Of a stretch of 64,000 nt of DNA, positions 18,065 through 26,010 are shown piece after piece. Made by a program: the position numbers and the translations under genes. The stretch is from Aliarcobacter cryaerophilus (GTDB lineage Bacteria; Campylobacterota; Campylobacteria; Campylobacterales; Arcobacteraceae), in assembly GCF_014352935.1 (NCBI RefSeq), contig NZ_CP060694.1, positions 744,001 to 808,000 on the forward strand, read 5' to 3'. Position 1 is the stretch's first letter. Each line of letters opens with the position of its first letter. Below the pieces are notes generated by a model. It made no database searches and had not been told where the DNA came from. It was given only the letters and a program-made list of their open reading frames with translations.

Positions 18065-18808
18065 AAATCTAAGTTTTGTTGGTTCAGTTGGTTTTGGATA
18101 CTCTTTGTACGCAATTTGGATTAGTTCTAAAGAGTAGTCATCTAAAATAGTATAACCACTAGAACCTATTATTTTAAGTCCACTAATATCACCATTTGGA
18201 TGAAACATAAACTCTATAGTATTTATTCCACCAATTCCAAGCTTTGCAGCTAGTTTTGGATAACCCATACGATTTAAAACTTTTTGAGTAATTACTTGAA
18301 AATTATTTAGATTTTTTTCTAAATAGGCTTTTTGTACATTTGTAAAATTATCATACTCTTTTCCATATAATTTTTGAAGTTCATTTAAAACTTCTTGATT
18401 TATAGGAGTTTTTTGAGATAAGAATTTTTCTAAAGTATTATCTTGAAGATTACTACTCTCTTTTAAAACCTCTTTTTGGACTTTTTTAGCCTCTTTTATA
18501 TCTAGTTGTTTTTTACTATTATTAGCTTTTAATTCACTACTTGCTTTTTGCTCTTTTTCAACTATTTTTGGAGTTTTTATATTTTGTTGTTTTTGTTCAA
18601 CAATTTTTGGTTCATCTATTTTAGGCTCGACACTTTTTGCTGTTTGTTCTTGCAATACTTTTTCTTGTACTAATTTTACAAATTTTACTTCACTTTTTTC
18701 ATTATCTTTTTTTGTCTCTTCTTTAGCAGACTCTTCAAAGCTATAATTTAAAAAAAGTAAAATATGAATCAATAAAGAAACGACAAATGCAAGTACTATT
18801 TTTTTCAT
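18041..18808 (-). CDS. TonB-like energy transducer
   Basis: 255 residues: one N-terminal membrane helix (about 4-22), a long lysine/glutamate-rich linker (about 25-135) and a C-terminal TonB domain (about 165-255; PKLAAKLGIGGINTIEFMFHP, then GSSGYTILDDYSLELIQ). TonB proteins couple the proton gradient to outer-membrane receptors. No exbB, exbD or receptor gene is adjacent. The linker is lysine-rich rather than proline-rich as in E. coli TonB. Confidence 0.82.
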   Translation of the reverse strand: MKKIVLAFVVSLLIHILLFLNYSFEESAKEETKKDNEKSEVKFVKLVQEKVLQEQTAKSVEPKIDEPKIVEQKQQNIKTPKIVEKEQKASSELKANNSKKQLDIKEAKKVQKEVLKESSNLQDNTLEKFLSQKTPINQEVLNELQKLYGKEYDNFTNVQKAYLEKNLNNFQVITQKVLNRMGYPKLAAKLGIGGINTIEFMFHPNGDISGLKIIGSSGYTILDDYSLELIQIAYKEYPKPTEPTKLRFKVFYRNY

Positions 18809-18933
18809 GCGCGAATTATAGTAAAAAAATTTAAAAATTGTATTTATTTTTAAATTTGATAAATATATAAATAACCTTTTGCTTATAAATATTATAGTAG
18901 AATAAAAACTTAATTATAATTTAGGAAAAAAAT

Positions 18934-20217
18934 ATGTTTAAAAAATCTATAAAAGCCTACAAAGAAGCTTGTGAAGTAATTCCAGGAGGTGTTGATTCTC
19001 CTGTTCGAGCATTTAAAAGCGTAGGTGGAACACCACCATTTATTAAAAAAGGTAAAGGTGCCTATTTATATGATATTGATGGTAACAAATATTTAGATTT
19101 TGTACAAAGTTGGGGACCACTTATTTTTGGACATTGTGATAAAGATATTGAAAAAGCAGTTATAAAAACTGCAAAGTTAGGTTTGAGTTTTGGAGCTCCA
19201 ACGAATCTTGAAACAAAACTTGCTTCTGAGATTGTTGAAATGTATGAAAATATTGATAAAGTAAGATTTGTAAGCTCTGGAACAGAAGCTACTATGAGTG
19301 CAATAAGATTGGCACGAGGGGTTACAAATAAAAATGATATTATAAAATTTGAGGGTTGTTATCATGGACACTCTGATTCTTTACTAGTACAAGCAGGTTC
19401 AGGTATGGCAACTTTTGGAAGCCCAAGTAGTCCAGGAGTTCCAGAGGATTTAACAAAACATACACTACTTTGCGAATACAACAACATAGAACAACTCAAA
19501 AAATGTTTTGAAGAAAGTTCTGATATAGCTTGTATTATTATTGAACCAATTGCTGGAAATATGGGATTAGTTCCTGCAACAAATGAATTTTTAGCTACTT
19601 GTAGAGAGCTTTGTGATAAACATGGAGCTTTACTGATTTTCGATGAAGTTATGAGTGGATTTAGAGCTAGTTTAAAAGGTGCAAGTGGAATTTTAGATGT
19701 ACAAGCTGATATTCTTACTTTTGGAAAAGTTATTGGTGCTGGAATGCCAGTAGGTGCTTTTGCAGCTTCAAAAGAGATTATGGGACATTTATCACCTGAA
19801 GGTAAAATTTATCAAGCTGGAACTTTAAGTGGTAATCCAGTTGCTATGGCAGCTGGTTTAGTAAGTCTTAAAAAGTTAAAAAAAGATTCAGAAATTTATG
19901 ATGTTTTAGGAAAAAAAGCAAAAAGATTAGTTGATGGACTTAAAAGAGTTGCTATTGAAAATGAAATACCTCTTCAAGTAAATACAAGAGGAAGTATGTT
20001 TGGATTTTTCTTTTGTGAAAAGGAGCCAAAAAACTTTAAAGAAGTAGGGCTTTGCAATTTTGAAAGATTCGCAACTTTTCACCGTGAGATGTTAAAAAGA
20101 GGTTTTTATTTTGCTTGTAGTCAATATGAAGCTGGATTTATTTGTACAAAAATTACAAATAAGATGATTGATGATTGTATAAAAGCAGCAGATGAAGTTA
20201 TGAAAGGTTTAAAATAA
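18934..20217 (+). CDS. hemL: Glutamate-1-semialdehyde 2,1-aminomutase
   Basis: 427 residues, normal length. Characteristic blocks: [42 protein letters not shown], and [14 protein letters not shown] with the pyridoxal-phosphate lysine. It makes 5-aminolevulinate, the first committed tetrapyrrole precursor, needed for the many c-type and b-type hemes encoded nearby. AGGA lies upstream of the ATG. The stop and the next start share one base (TAATG). Confidence 0.97.
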   Translation: MFKKSIKAYKEACEVIPGGVDSPVRAFKSVGGTPPFIKKGKGAYLYDIDGNKYLDFVQSWGPLIFGHCDKDIEKAVIKTAKLGLSFGAPTNLETKLASEIVEMYENIDKVRFVSSGTEATMSAIRLARGVTNKNDIIKFEGCYHGHSDSLLVQAGSGMATFGSPSSPGVPEDLTKHTLLCEYNNIEQLKKCFEESSDIACIIIEPIAGNMGLVPATNEFLATCRELCDKHGALLIFDEVMSGFRASLKGASGILDVQADILTFGKVIGAGMPVGAFAASKEIMGHLSPEGKIYQAGTLSGNPVAMAAGLVSLKKLKKDSEIYDVLGKKAKRLVDGLKRVAIENEIPLQVNTRGSMFGFFFCEKEPKNFKEVGLCNFERFATFHREMLKRGFYFACSQYEAGFICTKITNKMIDDCIKAADEVMKGLK

Positions 20218-20531
20218 TGGAAAGTTTTAAAAATGTAGAGCTTATCAAAAAAGCAAATATCTATTTTGATGGAAATGTAACAAGTAGAACTTTTATAGAT
20301 ATAGATGGAAGTAAAAAATCTTTAGGAATTATGATGATAGGAGAGTATCTTTTTGGTACTGCTGAAGCTGAAATTATGGAAATTATAGATGGTCATGTTG
20401 AAGTAAGATTAAAAGGTGAAAGTGAGTGGAAAAGTTATAAAAGTGGAAGTTCTTTTGAAGTTCCAGCAAACTCAAGTTTTGATATAAAAGTATTAACAAT
20501 AAGTGATTATTGTTGTAGTTACATAAAATAG
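20217..20531 (+). CDS. ppnP: Pyrimidine/purine nucleoside phosphorylase PpnP
   Basis: 104 residues matching the small cupin-fold PpnP (YaiE, DUF1255) family: [33 protein letters not shown] and C-terminal SDYCCSYIK. Family members split nucleosides by phosphorolysis. It overlaps hemL by one base, implying cotranscription. Confidence 0.88.
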   Translation: MESFKNVELIKKANIYFDGNVTSRTFIDIDGSKKSLGIMMIGEYLFGTAEAEIMEIIDGHVEVRLKGESEWKSYKSGSSFEVPANSSFDIKVLTISDYCCSYIK

Positions 20532-20542
20532 ATTGGAAATAA

Positions 20543-20860
20543 ATGGAAGATATAAAAGAGAAAGAGCAAAAACCAAAACATAGAGATAAGATAGAGGCAC
20601 TTGATAGTTTATCTGTTGGTATTTCTATGGTTGCTGCTATTGCAATTGGAGTTGGAATAGGTTTAGCCCTAAAACACTTTACAGGATATACATGGACACT
20701 TTGGCTTGGTATTTTTTGGGGTATTGCAGCAGCTGGTTTAAATGTTTATAAAGCTTATAAAAGAGCTCAAAAAGTGTATGAGGGTATGGAAAATGATCCA
20801 AGGTATTCATATAGAGCAAAACATGGTGATAAATCATTTGACGATGATGAAGATAAATAG
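20543..20860 (+). CDS. AtpZ/AtpI-like small membrane protein
   Basis: 105 residues with two membrane helices (about 28-47 and 53-70) and charged ends, resembling the AtpZ/AtpI (ATP synthase protein I) family. The pattern GISMVAAIAIGVGIGLALKH and TLWLGIFWGIAAAGLNVYKA is typical. Such proteins assist ATP synthase assembly or magnesium supply, but no atp gene is adjacent, so the assignment rests on sequence pattern alone. Confidence 0.75.
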   Translation: MEDIKEKEQKPKHRDKIEALDSLSVGISMVAAIAIGVGIGLALKHFTGYTWTLWLGIFWGIAAAGLNVYKAYKRAQKVYEGMENDPRYSYRAKHGDKSFDDDEDK

Positions 20861-21392
20861 TGAAATTTTAAACTTTGCAAAGGTTTTTTTATTTTTAAAT
20901 CTTTGTCTTAGTTTATATGCAATATTTTTTGAAAATACAATTTGGCTTTTAAATCTTCAAATAGCATTTTTTGCTTCGCTTCTTGTAACTCTTGCTTCAT
21001 TTTTATCTTATAAAAAAAATATTCAAAATAGATTAGAAAATCTTGATAAAAATGATATTTCAAGTAGTGAAGAGAGAGATAAAATTGATGAAATAGATGA
21101 CCCTTTTGATTTGTATAGTGAGTATAAAGAGGTTCCTGAAAGTGAACTAACACCAGAAAAAATAAAAGAGATTATAGATGAAGAAAAAAGCAGGGTAAAG
21201 CAAAATGTAGTAAAAAATACACTGTTTAGTGCAACAGGTTTTTTATCTATTTATAGGATTTTTGGTTATGGATTTTTAATTTTTGGATTTTTTGCATTAA
21301 ATAATAATAAAATTCTTATTCCTCTTGCTTTTATAATTGGTCTTAGTATTGTACCAATTGGAGTTTTATTTACGAAGTTAATAAAAAAATAA
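20844..21392 (+). CDS. Four-helix membrane protein of unknown function
   Basis: I place the start at one of the tandem ATG codons at 20844/20847, inside the end of the AtpZ-like gene, giving about 182 residues; a longer frame upstream would overlap that gene heavily. Two hydrophobic helices lie at about 8-28 and 33-50, an acidic cytoplasmic stretch at about 60-115 (SSEERDKIDEIDDPFD), and two more helices at the C-terminus. I do not recognise the family. It is the last gene of the hemL operon. Confidence 0.75.
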   Translation: MMKINSEILNFAKVFLFLNLCLSLYAIFFENTIWLLNLQIAFFASLLVTLASFLSYKKNIQNRLENLDKNDISSSEERDKIDEIDDPFDLYSEYKEVPESELTPEKIKEIIDEEKSRVKQNVVKNTLFSATGFLSIYRIFGYGFLIFGFFALNNNKILIPLAFIIGLSIVPIGVLFTKLIKK

Positions 21393-21437
21393 AATATAGT
21401 TTTATTAACCTTTGTAAATAAATATTTTATAAAGTAT

Positions 21438-22445
21438 TTAAGCTAAAATTTTATCAAAAATATCTACTATACTTTCATCTATTTTCTTATTATTTGCCAT
21501 ATCTTGCATTATCTCTATAGCTTTTTGGTGAGAAAAAGCCTCTCTGTAAGCTTTTTGTTCTCTTAGTGCACTATAAATAATTAAACAAATAATCAACCTA
21601 TCTTTAAAGCTCAAATCTTTTGAAGATAGATTAAAAATTCCACTTCCGTCTAATCTTTCTTGAGCTTTAAAGCTAAGAGAAGAAATATCAGAAAATCCCA
21701 TAATAGAGTTTATAACTTTTTTTGTATAGTATGGATATGATTTTATTATCTCTTTTTCTTCCAAATTTAAAGGCTCTTTTTTATCTAAAATATCTTTTGA
21801 AATGTATAGTTTTCCAATATTTTGTAAAGATGTTGCTATTAGAAAAATTTGTTTGTCTTTGTGCTCAAACTCAAAAAAATCTGTTACTTTTAAAGCACTA
21901 TCTAAAATATTTGATTTTGGATTTTGAAGTTTGTGAAATACTTTTGTCATCTTTAATATATCTTCAAAATCAAGAGCTTTTGTAAAATCTTCTAAATTTG
22001 AGTATATAAATATAACAATTTCGCTCTCATTTTCTAAATCAAGCCAAAAAGTAAGATTTTTAGATATTTCAAAAAAGTTTTCTATCAACTCTTTACTAAA
22101 ATTTTTTTGATTGTTTTTCACAAACTCAAGAGCATCGACTCTTTGATTTATACTATTTTTTGAAAAATCAAAATTTTCAGATATTAAAGTTGAAAAATTT
22201 ATAATCTCTTGAAAAGTTTTATCTTCTAAATGTGAACTATCTAAAAAATCAAACTCTTTTAAACTATTTTTTTCTAAACAAAAAATCAAAGCACAAGAAC
22301 ATAAATCAGCTAATTTTTTATTATCAAATCCAAATTTAATACCTAAATTTAAAGCTATATATGCTACTTTTTTACTATTTAAAACTTCACTAAAAGCTAG
22401 TAAAAAATTGTTTAAGTTAAATACCATTTGTCGTTTTTTGTCCAT
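21438..22445 (-). CDS. Degenerate HD-GYP-like protein
   Basis: 335 residues with no membrane segment. The C-terminal half aligns by eye with HD-GYP domains, but key residues are changed: HDIGK reads QNIGK (in TSLQNIGKLYISKDILDK), and HHE-DG-GYP reads KAQERLDGSGIF, losing both histidines and the GYP tripeptide. The spacing and flanking sequence, including LNLEEKEIIKSYPYYTKKV, remain family-like. It should not be a working phosphodiesterase and may be a cyclic-di-GMP receptor or a scaffold. The start ATG at 22443-22445 is preceded by AAGGT. Convergent with the hemL operon. Confidence 0.75.
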   Translation of the reverse strand: MDKKRQMVFNLNNFLLAFSEVLNSKKVAYIALNLGIKFGFDNKKLADLCSCALIFCLEKNSLKEFDFLDSSHLEDKTFQEIINFSTLISENFDFSKNSINQRVDALEFVKNNQKNFSKELIENFFEISKNLTFWLDLENESEIVIFIYSNLEDFTKALDFEDILKMTKVFHKLQNPKSNILDSALKVTDFFEFEHKDKQIFLIATSLQNIGKLYISKDILDKKEPLNLEEKEIIKSYPYYTKKVINSIMGFSDISSLSFKAQERLDGSGIFNLSSKDLSFKDRLIICLIIYSALREQKAYREAFSHQKAIEIMQDMANNKKIDESIVDIFDKILA

Positions 22446-22479
22446 AGAAAACCTTTATTTACATATTTAAAAGTGATAT

Positions 22480-22490
22480 TATAATATAAT
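22480..22490 (+). promoter_or_regulatory. Two overlapping TATAAT boxes before the metallo-hydrolase gene
   Basis: TATAATATAAT contains two -10 boxes, 33-43 bases before the metallo-beta-lactamase-fold gene; AAAGGAG then precedes its ATG. Position fits a promoter for that single gene. Confidence 0.5.
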
Positions 22491-22522
22491 TTTCACTTAT
22501 AAATCTAAAGGAGAGTTTATTT

Positions 22523-23446
22523 ATGTTTAAAAAGATTGTTTTTTTTACACTTTTTTGTACTTTTGGTTTTGCATCAAATTTTGATTATAAGTTAAAACCA
22601 CAAAAAGTAAGTGAAAATATTTGGTGTTTTTTTGGAAAAACTGAAGTTCCATCAAAAGAGAATGGTGGATTTATGGCAAATTCTTGTTATATAAAAGCAA
22701 AAGATAGTTATATTTTAATAGATACAGGTGCAAACTACAACTTTGCAAAACAAGCTTATGAAGCTATGCAAAAAATTGAAGATTTAAAAGTTAGTACAAT
22801 TATTATAACTCATGAACATGATGATCACTGGATGGGAAATAGTTTTTACAAAGATAGATTTAATAGCACAATTTATGCTCCAAAATCTATAAATGAAAAC
22901 TATAATGAAAACTCTAAGCCTCGAATTTTTGAGATATTAGATAAAAATGAGATGGAAAATACAAAAGTTATAAAAGCAGATGTTGTTGTAAGTGATGAAA
23001 AAGTTATAAATATATCAGATAAAACTATAAAGATAATCCCTACAAAACTAACAGCTCATACAAAAGATGATTTAATCGTATATCTTCCTGATGAAAAAGT
23101 TATTTTTACAGGTGATATTATTATGAATCAAAGAGTTACATCAAATAGAGATGGTTCTGTAATAGGAACTTTAAAGGCTATTGATTTAATAAATTCTTAT
23201 GATTGGAATACTTTAATAGCAGGACATGGAACAATTACTGATAAAAAAGCTACAGATTTTACAACAAAATATTTCACACTTTTAAAAACAAGAGTTTTAG
23301 AAGCTATTGAAGCTGGAATTACAGCAGATGAGATTTCAAAAGTTGTCACTATGGATGATTTTAAAGATGTTGCTATGTTTGATGAGTTAAATAGTAGAAA
23401 TGTTTTTGATGCTTTTAGAGAGTTAGAATTTTATGATGAAGAGTAG
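22523..23446 (+). CDS. Periplasmic metallo-beta-lactamase-fold hydrolase (SoxH-like by context)
   Basis: 307 residues with signal peptide (MFKKIVFFTLFCTFGFA). Zinc motif THEHDDHWMGN (HxHxDH), later TAHTKDDLIVYLPD, FTGDIIMN and AGHGTITD complete the two-metal site. Convergent with the sulfur-oxidation unit. Sox clusters often carry such a protein (SoxH), so a role in thiosulfate or thiol metabolism is plausible; the substrate is unknown. Start fixed by AAAGGAG eight bases upstream. Confidence 0.88.
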   Translation: MFKKIVFFTLFCTFGFASNFDYKLKPQKVSENIWCFFGKTEVPSKENGGFMANSCYIKAKDSYILIDTGANYNFAKQAYEAMQKIEDLKVSTIIITHEHDDHWMGNSFYKDRFNSTIYAPKSINENYNENSKPRIFEILDKNEMENTKVIKADVVVSDEKVINISDKTIKIIPTKLTAHTKDDLIVYLPDEKVIFTGDIIMNQRVTSNRDGSVIGTLKAIDLINSYDWNTLIAGHGTITDKKATDFTTKYFTLLKTRVLEAIEAGITADEISKVVTMDDFKDVAMFDELNSRNVFDAFRELEFYDEE

Positions 23447-23460
23447 AAAATCTACTCTTC
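23438..23460. terminator. Perfect hairpin spanning two convergent stop codons
   Basis: GAAGAGTAGA and TCTACTCTTC pair perfectly over ten bases with a three-base loop. The plus-strand stop (23444-23446) and minus-strand stop (23452-23454) both lie inside the hairpin. No long T-tract follows on either side, so it may act as an RNA end-stabiliser more than as a classical terminator. Confidence 0.5.
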
Positions 23461-24222
23461 AATAAGTTCAATAATAGAATCTTTCGATTGTGTTGTCATA
23501 TCTAAATCTATATGAACACCATCTTTTACTTCTACTAATTTTACATCTAAACCTTTTTGTTTTGCAAGATTATAAAAATCTATAGTTGTTTGTGGTGTTG
23601 AAATCTCATCAGCTGTTCCATAAATAAGTACAATTTTTGTTTTTTTAGATATTTTATCAACTACATCAACTGCAGATATTAGTTTTTTATCATTACTTTT
23701 TTTATGAATATCATAAACTCCACCAACACAAACTAAATTATCAACTAAATCTGGCTTTACTCCAAGAAGAGTAGCACTCATCATACAACCAGCACTATGA
23801 GCTATTAAAGTTATTTTTTTAGCACTATATTTAGCTTTTAAAGATTCAACTAAATTTTCTAAAAACTCAATGTACTCTTTTGTTGCTGCTAAGTTTTTAA
23901 CCTCTTTATTTGAAAGTGGAAGAAGTTTATTTGACGAACTTTTTGAGTAACCTGGAAGTGCAACAGCAATAGTTGAAATATCACTCATCATAGTTAAATC
24001 TTCAGCAAATGGTGAATATCTAGCAAGAGTATCACTTCCTTCATCCCAAGTTCCATGAATAATAATATTTAAAGAGTCGCCTTCACCATTAAATTTTTTA
24101 TATGCAATACACTCATTTTGTACATATATAAAACCATCACCTTTTTTAATACAATCATCTTTTGTAGTTGCAAAAAGATAATTCACAAATACCAATGAAG
24201 CCAAAATTACTAATTTTTTCAT
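23452..24222 (-). CDS. Periplasmic alpha/beta hydrolase
   Basis: 256 residues with signal peptide (about 1-18). The nucleophile elbow reads AHSAG (GxSxG position) near residue 145, preceded by IIHGTWDEGSD as an oxyanion-hole loop; GTADE and DGVHID supply likely acid and histidine. Family members are esterases, lipases or thioesterases. Last gene of the unit that follows soxB (cytochrome-thioredoxin, MOSC, DsrE-like, this one), which hints at a role in sulfur chemistry, but the substrate cannot be told. Confidence 0.8.
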   Translation of the reverse strand: MKKLVILASLVFVNYLFATTKDDCIKKGDGFIYVQNECIAYKKFNGEGDSLNIIIHGTWDEGSDTLARYSPFAEDLTMMSDISTIAVALPGYSKSSSNKLLPLSNKEVKNLAATKEYIEFLENLVESLKAKYSAKKITLIAHSAGCMMSATLLGVKPDLVDNLVCVGGVYDIHKKSNDKKLISAVDVVDKISKKTKIVLIYGTADEISTPQTTIDFYNLAKQKGLDVKLVEVKDGVHIDLDMTTQSKDSIIELIEE

Positions 24223-24248
24223 ATTTTTATTCTCCTTTAAAAATAGTT

Positions 24249-24689
24249 TTAATACGCTGTAATACCAATATATCCATCAACTTGTCGTTCTATTACTTCA
24301 ACAATTCCAGCTTGAGTAAATGAAATATCATCTATAAAATCACTCTCTTTCCATTTCATAGTTTCCATAGTATTTTTGCAAGCAACAAATTCAACATCGT
24401 ACTCCATCAAAGATTTTATTCTTTTTAATGTCTCTTTATCATAATCTTTTTTTAGAGCTCTAAGACCTTTTCCATAAGCAACAACTACAATTTTTAGACT
24501 TTCAGCTGGATACTCTTTTAAAATATTGTACATAGAACCAATAGTATGATTTACCGTATCTAAATCATTTACATATAGTGAATATACAACTTTTCTTGGT
24601 GATTCAAAACTAGGTTTTGGATTGCTAAATTTTGTCTCTGCCAAGGCAAAACCAAATAGACAAAGAATTAAAAAGAGTTTTTTAAACAT
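24249..24689 (-). CDS. Exported DsrE-family protein
   Basis: 146 residues with signal peptide MFKKLFLILCLFGFALA. The core (KVVYSLYVNDLDTVNHTIGSM, then LKIVVVAYGKGLRAL, VEFVACKNTM) follows the DsrE/DsrF-like fold, with one conserved cysteine in ACKNTM. DsrE-type proteins often carry sulfur as cysteine persulfide. The single cysteine and the sulfur-oxidation setting make a periplasmic sulfur carrier plausible. It shares one base with the MOSC gene upstream. Confidence 0.78.
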   Translation of the reverse strand: MFKKLFLILCLFGFALAETKFSNPKPSFESPRKVVYSLYVNDLDTVNHTIGSMYNILKEYPAESLKIVVVAYGKGLRALKKDYDKETLKRIKSLMEYDVEFVACKNTMETMKWKESDFIDDISFTQAGIVEVIERQVDGYIGITAY

Positions 24690-25132
24690 TATACTTCCTT
24701 TATTTTCATATTTTTTAAAATCTTTCCAGATTCTATAATCTTACAATAAACTCCCCTATGACCTTTTAAAATTTTTGGTAAATCTTTATTAAAAACACTT
24801 AAATGATTGCAAACTGTACATATTTGAGTTATTTGAATTATAGCTTCATCTATTTTGAAATATTTTCCAACTTCAAAATCATGAGGATCAAAATCTAATA
24901 AAATATTTTCACCCAAACTTCCTAACTCTAAATCTATCTTAAATGATTTTGCTAATTCATATGATTTTAAACCAACAATCATAACAGTTTGGTCAAGATT
25001 CTTTTCTGCAAATTTATCAAACTCTATTCCATAATCTTTTATTAAGTTTAAGCTTTCAACTTTTGGTCTAGGAAGTCCACTTGACTCTTTTGTTGCACTA
25101 AAAACTTCTAAAACTTCACCTAAAATTTTCAT
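24689..25132 (-). CDS. MOSC-domain protein
   Basis: 147 residues, cytoplasmic, matching the short MOSC family: SSGLPRPKVESLNLIKDYGIE near the start, ELGSLGENILLDF, and QICTVCNHLSVF. MOSC domains are related to the C-terminal part of molybdenum cofactor sulfurase and are thought to handle sulfur for metal-sulfur cofactors. The neighbouring SoxC needs a molybdenum cofactor. It overlaps the cytochrome-thioredoxin gene by four bases (ATGA). Confidence 0.82.
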   Translation of the reverse strand: MKILGEVLEVFSATKESSGLPRPKVESLNLIKDYGIEFDKFAEKNLDQTVMIVGLKSYELAKSFKIDLELGSLGENILLDFDPHDFEVGKYFKIDEAIIQITQICTVCNHLSVFNKDLPKILKGHRGVYCKIIESGKILKNMKIKEV

Positions 25133-25920
25133 TTGTTCTCTTTTAAAATATCTATAAAATCATTTTTCTTCCAAGCACCAGGATATTGAGTTAATAACTT
25201 TTTATTGTTGTTTACAAAAAAGAAACTAGGAGTTACCCTTTTATACTCTTTTTGTAAATCAAAAGGAAGTGAACTTTTATCCATATCAATTTCTATGAAA
25301 ATATAGTTTTTATCTAATAATTTTTTTATTTCATTATCCGTAAAAACCTCTTTATCCATTTTTTTACAAAAATAACAGCTTGTAGAAGTTGCATAAACTA
25401 TAATCTTTTTATTTTCATTTTTTGCTTTTGTTAGGATATTTTGTTCTTCTTCTTTAGAGTATTTTGGTTTTTTATATACATATTCCTCTTTAATATTATT
25501 TTTAAACTCCATAAAATAAGTTGTTAAATTCATATAATCATCTTCACTTAACACACCTTTCATACTACTTTTATTTTCATAGTGTCCTAAAGCACTATCA
25601 TCACAAATTGAGTTAAATCTATCTGGATTTTCTAAATAAGATTTTAAATAACCATTTATTTCAATCTCTTGAAACTCTTTATCATTTTCATCACCAATTT
25701 TTTTTGAACTATCAAACATTGCCCAAACTATTAAGTTTGCGCTTGGGGCTTTCAAATTTAAAAGAGTATTGTTTTTTTCAAGAAAATTCTCTTTTAATAA
25801 ATTCATAGGTATATACTCTTTATGACAAGATGAACATTTGGCATCAAAGACTTTTTTACCATCTTCAAAATTTGCAAATAAAGCTATTGTAAAAAAAAAC
25901 AGAATAGATACTATTTTCAT
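25129..25920 (-). CDS. Cytochrome c-thioredoxin fusion (SoxW-like)
   Basis: 263 residues: signal peptide (about 1-16), a c-type heme motif CSSCH (about 29-33), a helical middle part with a second possible cytochrome-like segment, and a thioredoxin domain from about 150 with active site CYFC (in SCYFCKKMDKEVF) and cis-proline loop VTPSFFFV. SoxW proteins are periplasmic thioredoxins that keep the SoxY system reduced; this one carries a covalent heme domain too. The start has GGAG upstream and its own TATAAT box, separate from soxB. Confidence 0.85.
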   Translation of the reverse strand: MKIVSILFFFTIALFANFEDGKKVFDAKCSSCHKEYIPMNLLKENFLEKNNTLLNLKAPSANLIVWAMFDSSKKIGDENDKEFQEIEINGYLKSYLENPDRFNSICDDSALGHYENKSSMKGVLSEDDYMNLTTYFMEFKNNIKEEYVYKKPKYSKEEEQNILTKAKNENKKIIVYATSTSCYFCKKMDKEVFTDNEIKKLLDKNYIFIEIDMDKSSLPFDLQKEYKRVTPSFFFVNNNKKLLTQYPGAWKKNDFIDILKENK

Positions 25921-25956
25921 AAATTCTCCAAAATTTTTCTAAATAAAACTATAAAA

Positions 25957-25962
25957 ATTATA
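25957..25962 (-). promoter_or_regulatory. Probable -10 box of the soxW-like unit
   Basis: TATAAT on the minus strand lies 37 bases before the start of the cytochrome-thioredoxin gene and directly after the soxB terminator, so this four-gene unit can be expressed apart from the main sox operon. Confidence 0.5.
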
Positions 25963-25975
25963 GCTCTATTTAAAA

Positions 25976-26004
25976 AAAACATAAAGAAAAAATCTTTATG
26001 TTTT
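25976..26004 (-). terminator. Intrinsic terminator after soxB
   Basis: A 12-base perfect inverted repeat (AAAACATAAAGA and TCTTTATGTTTT, five-base loop) lies seven bases after the soxB stop. On the minus strand it is followed by a run of eight T, as expected of an intrinsic terminator ending the sox operon. Confidence 0.75.
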
Positions 26005-26010
26005 CTAGGG

